Below, piece after piece: positions 23,101 to 31,700 of a stretch of DNA of 41,824 nt. Numbering within the stretch: the first letter of the stretch is position 1; each line of letters starts with the position of its first letter. A program made the translations under genes and the position numbers. The notes under the pieces were generated by a model that was not told the DNA's origin, ran no database searches, and saw only the letters and a list, made by a program, of their open reading frames with translations. Source of the stretch: Gammaproteobacteria bacterium (GTDB lineage: Bacteria; Pseudomonadota; Gammaproteobacteria; Burkholderiales; Gallionellaceae); the NCBI GenBank assembly GCA_018819205.1, contig JAHJQE010000070.1, positions 1 to 41,824 of the forward strand. Reading direction: 5' to 3'.

Positions 23101-23582
23101 TATCCATCGTCGGCCACTCCGGTTCCGGCAAGACCACCCTGATCGAAAAGCTGGTGCGCGAACTGACGCAGCGCGGTTTGCGCGTGGCGACCATCAAGCA
23201 TGCGCATCACAAGGTGGAACTGGATACACCGGCCAAGGATAGCTGGCGCTATACGCAGGCGGGGGCGGCGATGAGTTTGCTGGTGACGCAGGGCGGCGTG
23301 CAGTTGGTCGATACGCGGACCGAGCAGCGTGAACCGCAGCAACTGGCCGAACGCTTCCTGGGTGAGGCCGATCTGGTTCTGGCGGAAGGGTTCTCGCATG
23401 CGCCGGGGGCGAAGATAGAGGTGTTGCGTCGTGCGTGTTCGTCGCAGCCGCGTTGCACGCTGGAAGAGGGCGTGGTGGCGCTGGTGACGGATGTGGACGA
23501 AGCGTATCCGCAGTTGCCGCATTTCGCGCTTGACGATGTAAACGGCATCATCGAATTCATCCTGCAACAGGCTCAACAATGA
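23079..23582 (+). CDS. mobB: MobB, molybdopterin-guanine dinucleotide adapter
   Basis: A 167-residue P-loop GTPase-like protein (IVGHSGSGKTTLIEKL) with the AxxKHAHHKVELDTP and DSWRYTQAGA motifs of MobB. It assists MobA in forming the dinucleotide cofactor, or aids delivery. The start overlaps moaE; AAGGGGAA lies ahead. The stop overlaps mobA by four bases (ATGA). Confidence 0.95.
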   Translation: MGHTPSVISIVGHSGSGKTTLIEKLVRELTQRGLRVATIKHAHHKVELDTPAKDSWRYTQAGAAMSLLVTQGGVQLVDTRTEQREPQQLAERFLGEADLVLAEGFSHAPGAKIEVLRRACSSQPRCTLEEGVVALVTDVDEAYPQLPHFALDDVNGIIEFILQQAQQ

Positions 23583-24160
23583 TCACCGATTGCACTGCGC
23601 TCATCCTCGCCGGCGGCGATTCCAGTCGCATGGGGCAGGACAAGGCGGGATTGCTGCTGGAAGGCACGACCTTGCTGCAACGGGCGACGGTCAGCATGCA
23701 GCAGGTATTCCCCAAGGTCATCGTCAGCGTGCGGCAACCGCGCGCGGAGGTGGTGTTGCAGCAGGTGTGCGATGCCGAAGCAGACGGCGGCCCCTTGGCT
23801 GGACTGGTGGCGGGGCTGTCGCAGGTGGATACACACTGGATGTTTGCGGTGGCTTGCGACATGCCGTTCATCCAGCCTGCCGTCATCGCGCGCATGGCCG
23901 ACTTGCGCGACGAACAGCAGGCAGTGGTGCCGATGATCAGCGGCCATCCACAACCGCTGTTCGCGTTCTATTCGAAACAGGCGCTGTCAGTCATGCGCGA
24001 AGCACAAGCAAGTGGCGAGAAGCGTGTGCGTGCCGTACTGCAGCAGCTGGACGTGCGCTATGTGAATGAGGCGGAGTTGCGCGACTACGATCTGCAGTTC
24101 CGCAGTTTTTTTGATTTGGATACGCCGCAGGATTATCAAGCGGCACAGGAGTTGAAGTGA
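23579..24160 (+). CDS. mobA: Molybdenum cofactor guanylyltransferase
   Basis: A 193-residue nucleotidyltransferase, with LILAGGDSSRMGQDKAGL at the N-terminus for GTP binding and VACDMPFIQP for metal and substrate. It adds GMP to molybdopterin to make MGD, the form used by DMSO-reductase-family enzymes. It overlaps moeA by four bases. The presence of mobAB implies an MGD-type enzyme elsewhere in the genome. Confidence 0.95.
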   Translation: MITDCTALILAGGDSSRMGQDKAGLLLEGTTLLQRATVSMQQVFPKVIVSVRQPRAEVVLQQVCDAEADGGPLAGLVAGLSQVDTHWMFAVACDMPFIQPAVIARMADLRDEQQAVVPMISGHPQPLFAFYSKQALSVMREAQASGEKRVRAVLQQLDVRYVNEAELRDYDLQFRSFFDLDTPQDYQAAQELK

Positions 24161-25389
24161 GTGATCTGACCGTAGCAGCGGCGCAGCGATGCGTCATCGA
24201 AGCGATGAAGAGACTGGGTACGGAGTCCGTGCCCTTGCAGCAGGCGTTTGGCCGGGTGCTGGCGGCCGACATCAAAGCCAACCGCGACCAGCCGCCGTAT
24301 GACGTGTCGGCGATGGACGGTTTCGCCATCCGCAGTGCAGACGTGGCGAACGCACCGGTCGTGCTGGAGATCATCGAGGACATCAAGGCGGGCGACATGC
24401 CGCGCAAGACCGTGCAACCCGGACAGTGCGCACGCATCATGACCGGTGCGCCGGTGCCGTCTGGTGCGGATGCGGTGATCCGTGTGGAAGACACGGAGGC
24501 GGTCAGCGAGACGCAGGTTCGCATCAACGTCGCGGTGAAGCCGCACAACGACATTCGCGACCAAGGCGAGAGCATGCGAACGGACGAGGTGGTGCTGACG
24601 GCAGGCACGACGATCACGCCGGGCGTGGTCGGCATGCTGGCGATGGTGAAGGCGGCGAGTGTCGAAGTGTGGCGTCTGCCGCGCGTGGCCATCCTTTCCA
24701 CCGGTGATGAGCTGGAAGGGCTGGAGGAGCCGTTCGATGCCAACAAGATCCCCGATGCCAACAGCTATGCGCTGATGGCGCAGGTGCAGGCGTTGGGTAT
24801 CGAACCCGTGCTGCTCGGTATCGCGCGCGATGAACCCTCACACTTGAAAGAGATGCTGCAACGCGGTTTGCAGTTCGATGTGCTGCTGGTCTCCGGCGGC
24901 AGCTCGGTCGGCGTGCACGACTATGTGCGGCCCACGCTGGAGGCGCTGGGTGTGCAGATGAAGTTCTGGCGCGTGCAGATGAAGCCGGGCCATCCAATGG
25001 CGTTCGGTGTGGCACCGCTGACCTGGGTGTTCGGTCTGCCGGGCAATCCGGTTTCCGGCATGGTCTGCTTCGAGGAGTTCGTCGGGCCCGCGCTGCGTTA
25101 CATCACCGGGCACGCGAACCTGTTCCGTCGCACGGTGATGGCGAAACTGGCGCGCGATGTGAAACACAAGCACAGCCGCACCGAGTTCGTGCGCGTGATG
25201 CTGGGCAGGGATAGCGACGGTTTCACGGCCACGCCGACCGGCGATCAGGGTAGCGGCATCCTGCGCTCGATGGCGATGGCCGAGGGGCTGATGATCGTTC
25301 CTGCCGAGTGCAAGGGCCTCGTGGCCGGCGAGCAGGTGACGGTGCAGCTGCTGGATGGCACGGCCTATCAGGATGAAGCAGGGGAGTGA
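24157..25389 (+). CDS. moeA: Molybdopterin molybdenumtransferase
   Basis: A 410-residue MoeA, inserting molybdate into adenylated molybdopterin. It begins at GTG 24157, overlapping the mobA stop (GTGA). Signature segments are YDVSAMDGFAIR, ARIMTGAPVPSGADAVIRVED, ILSTGDEL, VSGGSSVG and the C-terminal WVFGLPGNPVSG. The order of domains and length are normal. The next gene, mog, starts one base after the stop codon. Confidence 0.96.
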   Translation: MSDLTVAAAQRCVIEAMKRLGTESVPLQQAFGRVLAADIKANRDQPPYDVSAMDGFAIRSADVANAPVVLEIIEDIKAGDMPRKTVQPGQCARIMTGAPVPSGADAVIRVEDTEAVSETQVRINVAVKPHNDIRDQGESMRTDEVVLTAGTTITPGVVGMLAMVKAASVEVWRLPRVAILSTGDELEGLEEPFDANKIPDANSYALMAQVQALGIEPVLLGIARDEPSHLKEMLQRGLQFDVLLVSGGSSVGVHDYVRPTLEALGVQMKFWRVQMKPGHPMAFGVAPLTWVFGLPGNPVSGMVCFEEFVGPALRYITGHANLFRRTVMAKLARDVKHKHSRTEFVRVMLGRDSDGFTATPTGDQGSGILRSMAMAEGLMIVPAECKGLVAGEQVTVQLLDGTAYQDEAGE

Positions 25390-25390
25390 G

Positions 25391-25933
25391 ATGAAAGCAC
25401 GTATCGGTTTCGTGACGGTATCCGACCGCGCCAGTCGCGGTGAATACGAAGACAAGGGCGGCCCTGCGATGCAGGCGTGGTTCGCGCGCGTGTTGACGAA
25501 TGAATGGGAAGCCGTGGCGCGCGTCATCGCCGATGAACAGCCGTTGATCGAACAGACGCTGATCGAACTGGCGGACAGGGAAGGCTGCAGCCTCATCGTC
25601 ACCACCGGCGGCACCGGCCCCGCGCTGCGCGATGTCACGCCGGAAGCGACCGAAGTGGTATGCGAGAAGATGATGCCGGGTTTCGGCGAGCTGATGCGTG
25701 CCGAGTCGCTGAAGGTTGTGCCCACCGCGATCTTGTCCCGCCAGACCGCCGGCATTCGCGGTAAGAGCCTGATCGTGAACCTGCCTGGTAAACCCTCCGC
25801 GATAGACGATTGTTTGAACGCGGTTTTCCCCGCGATTCCCTATTGCATCGACCTCATCGAAGGCGCTTGGCTGGAAGCCGATCCGGCACAGTGCAAAGTG
25901 TTCCGCCCGGCGCACGCGAAACAGTCGAAGTAG
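25391..25933 (+). CDS. mog: Molybdopterin adenylyltransferase
   Basis: A 180-residue MogA-type protein that adenylates molybdopterin before MoeA acts. IGFVTVSDRASRGEYEDKGGPAM at the N-terminus and VTTGGTGPALRDVTPEAT with NLPGKPSAI are diagnostic; the start-region sequence fits Mog better than MoaB. The ATG at 25391 is one base after the moeA stop, with AGGGGA ahead. Last gene of the Moco block; 67 bp follow before the next gene. Confidence 0.93.
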   Translation: MKARIGFVTVSDRASRGEYEDKGGPAMQAWFARVLTNEWEAVARVIADEQPLIEQTLIELADREGCSLIVTTGGTGPALRDVTPEATEVVCEKMMPGFGELMRAESLKVVPTAILSRQTAGIRGKSLIVNLPGKPSAIDDCLNAVFPAIPYCIDLIEGAWLEADPAQCKVFRPAHAKQSK

Positions 25934-26000
25934 AATCGCGCGGTATGCAGCAGACGTTCTACCTGCTGCAAGGACGAACGGCATGTCATGGAGGGATGGA

Positions 26001-27020
26001 ATGGTGCGTATCAGTCTGCTCGCATTGCTGTGTCTATTTACCAACTCTGTGCAGGCGGCCACCTCGGTCGGCCCGGTCGAGTTCGAGCAGTTATGGTTGC
26101 TGAACTACCAGCGCAATCTTGCCGCCCGCTATCAGCAGCACTCAGACCTGATGCGGAAAGATCCGCGTCCTTTCTATCTGATCGGTCTCGATTCCAGCGT
26201 CAATCAAACGATCCGTACCTCGGCGGGGGACAGGGATGCGACTTTGAGCCGGATGAACCTCCATTTTCAGAATGATGACTATCTGTTCATGCTGGATTGG
26301 CTGTCTCTGATACCCCAGCCGCAAAGCACGGAAGGATTCACCTACGGCGATATGGTGCTGGCTCGCAGCTGGCAGATCGACGATCGGCTGGGCTTGACGC
26401 TGGGTGGCCGGATGCAGACACGTCCCAACACTACACAGGTGGTCGGACAGACGGCATTCAACCTGAGCGACAATGCCAGCCATGACACAGTCGGCGGCTT
26501 CGTTCACCTCCGCTATGGGGCGTGGAATCTGGGGAGCTACTATTCATCTCAAGATGGCAATCAGGCGAACATGCTCGAGTTCACCGTTATCGATACGGAG
26601 GCGCGCAGGTTGTCCGCCACGTTCAGCCACCTTACGGGGTTGGCAGAACGGAACATCCCTTCCCGCAACGAGTTGGGGTTCAATTTGAAAGAAGACCTCG
26701 ATGGTCAGGAGATGCAAGTCGGCGCTACTGCATCTTCGATCAATGGCAGTGGACGAACCGGATTGGGGAATGCCTTTCTCGCATACCGATATGCGGCTGA
26801 GTCTGGATTCCGCTATAGCGGAGGGCTATATCACACGCGCATCATGGAATCCGATGAGAACTTACGCGGCTTCAAGCTTGGGCTTGAATATGTCTTTGAG
26901 TTGCAGGGTGAGGCCAGTGTGGGCATCTTCCTGCGCAAGAACGCGATGGGTGATATCGATGCCATGGCAATCAGGGATGAGAACGTGTTCTCTTTCAGAC
27001 TGCAAGGCAGAGCAAACTAG
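26001..27020 (+). CDS. Predicted outer-membrane beta-barrel protein
   Basis: A 339-residue protein with a Sec signal (MVRISLLALLCLFTNSVQA). The mature part alternates short polar/aromatic strands with turns (VHLRYGAWNLGSYYS, AFLAYRYAAESGFRYSGGLYHT) and ends in SFRLQGRAN, consistent with an outer-membrane barrel though the last residue is not aromatic. The ATG at 26001 is preferred over 25983 because GGAGGG lies at a proper distance before it. No family recognised. It is convergent with sqr and shares its terminator. Confidence 0.65.
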   Translation: MVRISLLALLCLFTNSVQAATSVGPVEFEQLWLLNYQRNLAARYQQHSDLMRKDPRPFYLIGLDSSVNQTIRTSAGDRDATLSRMNLHFQNDDYLFMLDWLSLIPQPQSTEGFTYGDMVLARSWQIDDRLGLTLGGRMQTRPNTTQVVGQTAFNLSDNASHDTVGGFVHLRYGAWNLGSYYSSQDGNQANMLEFTVIDTEARRLSATFSHLTGLAERNIPSRNELGFNLKEDLDGQEMQVGATASSINGSGRTGLGNAFLAYRYAAESGFRYSGGLYHTRIMESDENLRGFKLGLEYVFELQGEASVGIFLRKNAMGDIDAMAIRDENVFSFRLQGRAN

Positions 27021-27064
27021 CCTGGATTAGGGCGGTATTTTCAGAGCGCTCTTTCAGAATGACA

Positions 27065-27096
27065 AAAGGCCGCCGACTTTGCAGTCGGCGGCCTTT
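27065..27096. terminator. Bidirectional intrinsic terminator
   Basis: A perfect 14-bp stem (AAAGGCCGCCGACT with its complement) around a TTGC loop, flanked by A and T runs on both sides. It lies between the convergent stops of the barrel gene (27020) and sqr (27115), and should end transcription from both directions. Confidence 0.9.
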
Positions 27097-27114
27097 CAGT
27101 TCGAGGGAGCTGGA

Positions 27115-28386
27115 TTACTTCAGCTTTTCGATACCCAGCATCTTCATGATGCTGCCTTCATAGAACGGCTCGGAAGTACCTTTCTTCATTTTGCGGATGA
27201 AGTATTTCTCGAACGCGACCTTGGCCAAATGTACCCACTTTCCTTCGGAGAACCAGTTCACGTTGCGTGGCGGGATCTGCGGGATGGCGACGAAGGCGAC
27301 GCCGCTCTCGCCGAAGTCGGCCAGGCAGACGGCGTTCCAGGTGGCTTCCTGATCGGCCGGCTGGTTGGTGAGGTCGGCCTTGATGTTGTGCACGGTGGCG
27401 GTGACCATGGACTCGATCATGTAGCCGGTCTTGGGTGTGCCGACCGGAATCGGTGTCGGTTCCACCGGCGGGATCGCGACACATACGCCGACAGCGAAGA
27501 TGTTCTTGTATTTCGCGTTGCGCTGGTGTTTGTCCACAGTGATGAAGCCACGCGGGTTGGTCAGCCCTTCGATGCCGAACACGGCGTCGATGCCTTTGAA
27601 GGCCGGCAGCATCATGCTGTATTTGAAGGGCAGTTCGTGCTTCTTCTTCTCCTGGCCCATGTCGTCATGCTCGGTGACGTACATCTTGCCGTCTTCGACC
27701 TTGGTGACCTTGGCGTTGCAGATCCACTTGATGTGCTTGTCGCGCATGCCGGATTCCAGGATGCCCTTGGAATCGCCTACGCCGCCCAGTCCGAGGTGGC
27801 CGATGTAGGGCTCGGAAGTGACGAAGGTCATCGGCACTTTGGTGCGGATCTTGCGCTTGCGCAGGTCCGTTTCCATGATGAATGCGTATTCGTAGGCAGG
27901 GCCGAAGCAGGATGCGCCTTGCACGGCGCCGACCACGATGGGGCCCGGGTCCTTGCAGAAGTCGTCCCAGACGTCATGCGATTTCATCGCGTGATCGACG
28001 TGACAGACGGAATGTGTGAAACCGCCGTGCGGGCCGAGACCTTCTACTTCATCGAATGCCAGCTTGGGGCCGGTGGCGATGACGAGGTAATCGTAATCCA
28101 TCATGCTGCCGTCATTGAGTTCGAGCTGGTTCTGGTCCGGATGGACGCGCTTCACGCCGGAGGAATTGAATTCGATGCCCTTGCGCTGCAGATAGGTGCG
28201 CACCGGGAATTCGATGTGTTTGCGCTCACGCCATTTGACACCGACCCACGGGTTGGAGGGCGTGAAGTGGAAGTTCTCGCCGTTGTTGACTACGGTGACT
28301 TTGTGTTTGCTGTCCAGCTGCTCGCGCATTTCGTAAGCTGCCGGCATGCCGCCGACGCCTGCACCCATGATGACTACATGTGCCAT
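27115..28386 (-). CDS. sqr: Type I sulfide:quinone oxidoreductase
   Basis: A 423-residue membrane-associated flavoprotein oxidising sulfide to polysulfide or sulfane sulfur and reducing quinone. The FAD motif MGAGVGGMPAAYEM is at the N-terminus. Three cysteines, Cys128 (SVCHVDH), Cys160 (GASCFGPAYEYA) and Cys354 (AVCLADFGESG), match the essential Cys127/159/353 of Rhodobacter capsulatus SQR, which supports the type I class. The C-terminal amphipathic segment (VHLAKVAFEKYFIRKMKKG) is the usual membrane attachment. GGGGGA precedes the ATG. Upstream lie the shared TACCC/GGGT dyads and the two-component genes on the same strand, which points to sulfide-responsive control. Confidence 0.93.
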   Translation of the reverse strand: MAHVVIMGAGVGGMPAAYEMREQLDSKHKVTVVNNGENFHFTPSNPWVGVKWRERKHIEFPVRTYLQRKGIEFNSSGVKRVHPDQNQLELNDGSMMDYDYLVIATGPKLAFDEVEGLGPHGGFTHSVCHVDHAMKSHDVWDDFCKDPGPIVVGAVQGASCFGPAYEYAFIMETDLRKRKIRTKVPMTFVTSEPYIGHLGLGGVGDSKGILESGMRDKHIKWICNAKVTKVEDGKMYVTEHDDMGQEKKKHELPFKYSMMLPAFKGIDAVFGIEGLTNPRGFITVDKHQRNAKYKNIFAVGVCVAIPPVEPTPIPVGTPKTGYMIESMVTATVHNIKADLTNQPADQEATWNAVCLADFGESGVAFVAIPQIPPRNVNWFSEGKWVHLAKVAFEKYFIRKMKKGTSEPFYEGSIMKMLGIEKLK

Positions 28387-28496
28387 GTGTGTTCCCCCGT
28401 TAGGTTGATGTTGAAGAAATTACCCCGGTTTCTTTCCGGATGTTGCTCTCTCTCCCGGTCCGTAATTAGGCGCAATAAGGTATGGGAGTGTCTATA

Positions 28497-28530
28497 ACCC
28501 CATTGGGTAAAGTGGGTAACCCGTATGGGC
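28497..28530 (-). promoter_or_regulatory. Paired ACCC/GGGT dyads upstream of sqr
   Basis: Two dyads, ACCC-CATT-GGGT (28497-28508) and ACCC-GTAT-GGGC (28519-28530), have centres 22 bp apart, about two helical turns. On the minus strand TACCCAC and TACCCAA are close to the NarL-family heptamer TACYYMT. The adjoining GGTTATAGAC recurs at the kinase-side site (30580-30589). No strong -35/-10 pair was found; activator-dependent initiation is plausible. Confidence 0.5.
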
Positions 28531-28538
28531 ACTGTTGC

Positions 28539-29201
28539 TTACTCGTCGTCGCTGGCGTGTCCTTGCTCCTTGGCGAACAGGACTGCAGCTTTGACGCGGG
28601 AAGACAGATTGAGTTTGTTCAGGATATGGCGCACGTGTTGCTTGACGGTGTCATAACTGATGGAAAGTGTCTGCGCGATGGCCTTGTTGCTCTCGCCGCG
28701 TGAAAGCAGTTGCAGGATCTCTTTTTCGCGTTCGGTCAGCAGGTTGAGTGAATGTCTGGGTTCGCTGCCGGGCTGTTTGCCTTTGAGCATGTCGATCATT
28801 TTCACCGTCATCGACGGGGCGACCACCATTTCTCCTGCGGCGACACGGCGGATGGCATCCACCACGTCTTCCGGTGCCATGTCTTTCAGCAGGAAACCGC
28901 GGGCGCCGGCCTTGATGGCATTGGAGAGATCGGTCTCGGAATCGCTCATGGTGAGGATCACGGTGGGGATGGTGCAGCCATCGTCGCGTATCTGCTGCAG
29001 CATGGCGATGCCGTCCATGGGCTTCATGCGCAGGTCCATCACGATGACATCGGGTTCCAGTTCGATCAGTTTCTGTAGTGCTTCCAGACTGCCGACCGCA
29101 CCGAGTACGTCGAAACCGTAGCCTTTGCTCAACAGTTCACACAATCCCATACGGCAAAGGTTCTGGTCATCCACCAGGGCGATCTTCAGCGTCTCACTCA
29201 T
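28539..29201 (-). CDS. NarL/LuxR-family response regulator
   Basis: A 220-residue two-component regulator. The receiver domain (residues 5-125) has the acidic pocket (LVDDQ), the phospho-acceptor Asp in PDVIVMDLRM and the Lys of FLLKDMAP. The C-terminal LuxR-type helix-turn-helix is LTEREKEILQLLSRGESNKAIAQTLSISYDTVKQHVRHIL. It overlaps the kinase stop by 8 bp. It probably controls sqr directly downstream, and possibly dsrA, through TACCC/GGGT dyads. That target set is inference. Confidence 0.93.
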   Translation of the reverse strand: MSETLKIALVDDQNLCRMGLCELLSKGYGFDVLGAVGSLEALQKLIELEPDVIVMDLRMKPMDGIAMLQQIRDDGCTIPTVILTMSDSETDLSNAIKAGARGFLLKDMAPEDVVDAIRRVAAGEMVVAPSMTVKMIDMLKGKQPGSEPRHSLNLLTEREKEILQLLSRGESNKAIAQTLSISYDTVKQHVRHILNKLNLSSRVKAAVLFAKEQGHASDDE

Positions 29202-30414
29202 TCAGCGTTCTCCAGTTGGCTTCCGGTTCGGGGAAGTAAAATTGTACGCAGGTTCCCAGTCCTTTGGTGCTTTCGACGCGTATCTCGCCGCCGATCCGTT
29301 GTGCGCGTTCGCGCATGATGACCAGACCGTAATGGCCTTCGGCGGGTGTGAAGGTGCCGACTCCATTGTCTTCTACCATGAATACATAGTAGCCGCAGAC
29401 ATAATCGACGATCACTCGGGCATGCGACGCGTTGGAATGCTTCTCGATATTGGAGAGTGCCTCGCGCACGATGTTGTAGGTCTGTATCTCGTGCTCCAGC
29501 GGCAGGTCCAGATCGGCGATGCGCACCTTCCAGTCGAGCACGATATGGTTACGTCGGTTGAATTCGCCACACATATCCTGCAACGCATACAACAGGCCGG
29601 CCGGGTTCATCTCGCTGCGGAAGTCGGTGATCAGTGCGCGCACCGCCTTCTGGCCGATCACCAGCGCATCCTCGATATCGCCTACGTATTTGTTGGCATT
29701 GCCATTGTTGCTGCGCACCGCTTCGCGCAGCAGGGTGGTGTTCATGCGCGCGTAGTTCAGGGTCTGCGCCAGCGAATCATGTATCTCGTTGGCGATGGAC
29801 TGGCGCTCCATCAGCAGTTCGGCGCGGCGCGCTTCGCGTCCGGCCTGGGTGTGTTCGATCAGCGCGGCCAGCATGTCGGCGAAGTTGACCGCCATCTGTG
29901 CGGACGGGCTGGAAGCGGTTTGTGGGGTATCGAAGAACAGGGTGAATACGCCCAACAAGGTGTCGGCCGCCGCCCGGCCTTCCAGCGGGATGGAGATCAC
30001 CGATTGCATGCGCTGGCTGACCGAACCGCATTGCCGGGTCTCGCATTTTTCGATGGTGGTGGCACACAAGCCGTGGCGGAAGGCGTCGCGACTGCAATCC
30101 TCACAGGCCAGATCGCTCACGCGCTCGGAATCCAGTTCTTCGTTCGAGAGGCCGATGGTGCTGATGATGGGCAGCGTCTGCTCGTCCGGCAGCAGGATAC
30201 GGATCACTCCCGCGCGTGCGCGCAGCATGCCGAGGGCGGATTCCAGGCAGTGGTTGAGCAGTGTTTCCAGGTCGCTGGCGCGCTGGGAAATGAAGTTCTG
30301 CTCCACGCAAGCATCCACGCCGCCGTCAAGGTCGGGCGGAATGAACTCTGGCTCACTCGTCCAGAAGAATTCGGTTTCATCCGAAAGCTCTGCAGGTATG
30401 GATAGTCGATTCAT
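29194..30414 (-). CDS. Soluble NarX-type histidine kinase with Cys-rich GAF domain
   Basis: A 406-residue kinase without membrane segments, so the signal is sensed in the cytoplasm. A GAF-like domain covers residues 45-190 and contains five clustered Cys (104, 107, 117, 124, 129: C-x2-C-x9-C-x6-C-x4-C), a pattern that could bind an Fe-S cluster or react with persulfide. The HisKA_3 dimerisation region has the phospho-His in ANEIHDSLAQTLNYARM. The HATPase follows with REALSNIEKHSNAS and VEDNGVGTF. It overlaps the regulator gene. Redox or sulfane-sulfur sensing is suggested by the Cys cluster and by sqr next door. Confidence 0.92.
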   Translation of the reverse strand: MNRLSIPAELSDETEFFWTSEPEFIPPDLDGGVDACVEQNFISQRASDLETLLNHCLESALGMLRARAGVIRILLPDEQTLPIISTIGLSNEELDSERVSDLACEDCSRDAFRHGLCATTIEKCETRQCGSVSQRMQSVISIPLEGRAAADTLLGVFTLFFDTPQTASSPSAQMAVNFADMLAALIEHTQAGREARRAELLMERQSIANEIHDSLAQTLNYARMNTTLLREAVRSNNGNANKYVGDIEDALVIGQKAVRALITDFRSEMNPAGLLYALQDMCGEFNRRNHIVLDWKVRIADLDLPLEHEIQTYNIVREALSNIEKHSNASHARVIVDYVCGYYVFMVEDNGVGTFTPAEGHYGLVIMRERAQRIGGEIRVESTKGLGTCVQFYFPEPEANWRTLNE

Positions 30415-30569
30415 TGAGACTCTGCTTGAAAGGTTCGCTAGGTCCGGCTATGAAGACATCTGTGGTACTTGAAGTACTCTTATTCTTTTAAGGTTATGTC
30501 GCTTTGCGATAAATATCAACCGTTAGGAAATTGTGTCTGTACATTCCCACACTTGGGGAGGGGTGAGCC

Positions 30570-30590
30570 TACCCGATATGGTTATAGACC
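30570..30590. promoter_or_regulatory. TACCC-type site between the kinase and phosphodiesterase genes
   Basis: TACCC-GATAT-GGTTA (30570-30584) followed by TAGACC matches the minus-strand site at sqr at 17 of 21 positions, including GGTTATAGAC. It lies between the divergent kinase gene (starts 30414) and the phosphodiesterase gene (starts 30645), so it could serve autoregulation of the two-component system, the plus-strand genes, or both. The rest of the 230-bp region shows an AT-rich stretch near 30475-30530. Confidence 0.5.
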
Positions 30591-30644
30591 AGCAGCCTGT
30601 TATTCGGCCTAATGCGGCCTGATTTCCGACACATAACCAAGGGT

Positions 30645-31178
30645 ATGAAGATCTGCATCGTTTCAGATAGTCACGACCGTTCCGAAGCACTGGTGCATGC
30701 CATCACCATAGCCAAAGACGAAGGCGCGCAGGCCGTGATCCACTGCGGCGACCTGATCGGTGCCAATACCCTGCGTGCTTCCCTCAAGCTCGGACTGCCC
30801 ATCCATGCCGTACACGGCAACAACCTGGGCGATATCGCTGCGCTATACCGCATGATGATGAAGAACTCCGGCGTGTTCACCTATCACGGCGCAGAGGCCG
30901 AACTGGAACTGTGCGGGCGCAGGATATTCGTCACCCACATGCCGAACCACGGCCATGCCTTCGCTTGCACCGGCGATTACGACCTGGTCTGCCACGGCCA
31001 CAGCCACACCGCGCATGTAGGCCTGCAAAGACACGTCAAGGACGGCGAATGCTGGCTGGTCAACCCCGGCTCGGTGGCCGGCATCGACGCGCCCGGCATC
31101 AACGCCATCCCCACCTGGATATCGGGCGACCTGTCCGATATGACTTTTGAGATACGCCAATTGGCGGAGGTGCGATGA
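30645..31178 (+). CDS. YfcE/MJ0936-type metallophosphodiesterase
   Basis: A 177-residue calcineurin-like phosphoesterase. The start MKICIVSDSHDRSEAL gives the first metal motif (D-x-H); VIHCGDLIG, GNNLGD, and then CHGHSHTAHVG and NPGSVAG are the remaining motifs of the small YfcE/MJ0936 class. AAGGGT lies before the ATG at 30645, whereas the earlier in-frame ATG has no such site. The natural substrate is unknown in this class. First of three plus-strand genes followed by a promoter-like region. Confidence 0.9.
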   Translation: MKICIVSDSHDRSEALVHAITIAKDEGAQAVIHCGDLIGANTLRASLKLGLPIHAVHGNNLGDIAALYRMMMKNSGVFTYHGAEAELELCGRRIFVTHMPNHGHAFACTGDYDLVCHGHSHTAHVGLQRHVKDGECWLVNPGSVAGIDAPGINAIPTWISGDLSDMTFEIRQLAEVR

Positions 31179-31232
31179 ACGCGCCTGTCGCCACCAGGCA
31201 GGACGTACTCGTCGCCCGCCAAACGATAGGGC

Positions 31233-31238
31233 TATAAT
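31233..31238 (+). promoter_or_regulatory. -10 element upstream of the rhodanese gene
   Basis: A perfect TATAAT lies 34 bp before the rhodanese ATG, with GGAGCGACG as the ribosome site. No good -35 hexamer is found 17 bp upstream, so the promoter is probably weak or activated. Confidence 0.5.
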
Positions 31239-31272
31239 CCTTCCATCTATTTACAGATCAGGAGCGACGACC

Positions 31273-31659
31273 ATGCAACATCTGACCCCGAAAGAAGCCT
31301 ACGACTTCCTGCAAGCCAATCCGGAAGCCGTGTTCGTGGATGTACGCAGCGAGATGGAATACATGTTCGTCGGTCACCCGCGCGGCTCTATCCATATCCC
31401 TTGGGTGGACGGCCCGGACTGGGAGATTGACCCGATGTTCGTCGCGCATGTGCGCAAGGCAGCCAGCGTGAATCGTCCCGTGGTATTGATCTGCCGCTCC
31501 GGTCGCCGTTCTGCTGATGCGGGTCTGGCGTTGGAGAACGCCGGGCTGAAGGATATCTACAATGTCACGCACGGCTTCGAAGGCGATCTGGACGATACTC
31601 ACCATCGCAACTCGCACAATGGCTGGCGGTTTGAAGGTTTGCCCTGGGCCCAGACTTGA
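31273..31659 (+). CDS. Single-domain rhodanese
   Basis: A 128-residue rhodanese. VFVDVRSEMEYMFVGHPRGSIHIPW gives the family core; the active-site loop is LICRSGRRS with the catalytic Cys. It would transfer sulfane sulfur, for example from polysulfide made by Sqr to TusA or DsrE carriers. No signal peptide, so cytoplasmic. It is 41 bp upstream of the 388-aa unknown, probably co-transcribed. Confidence 0.93.
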   Translation: MQHLTPKEAYDFLQANPEAVFVDVRSEMEYMFVGHPRGSIHIPWVDGPDWEIDPMFVAHVRKAASVNRPVVLICRSGRRSADAGLALENAGLKDIYNVTHGFEGDLDDTHHRNSHNGWRFEGLPWAQT

Positions 31660-31700
31660 TGGATGTTCCTGTTCTCGACGAAGCTGGGCAGGACTGAGCA

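Noticed and set aside
25934-26000. GCAGCA/TGCTGC stem after mog as a terminator
   Set aside because: The loop is long and no T-run follows, so termination is not supported.
27065-27096. The perfect 14-bp dyad as a regulatory operator
   Set aside because: It is in a convergent intergenic gap with a tight 4-nt loop and flanking A/T runs, which fits a bidirectional terminator.
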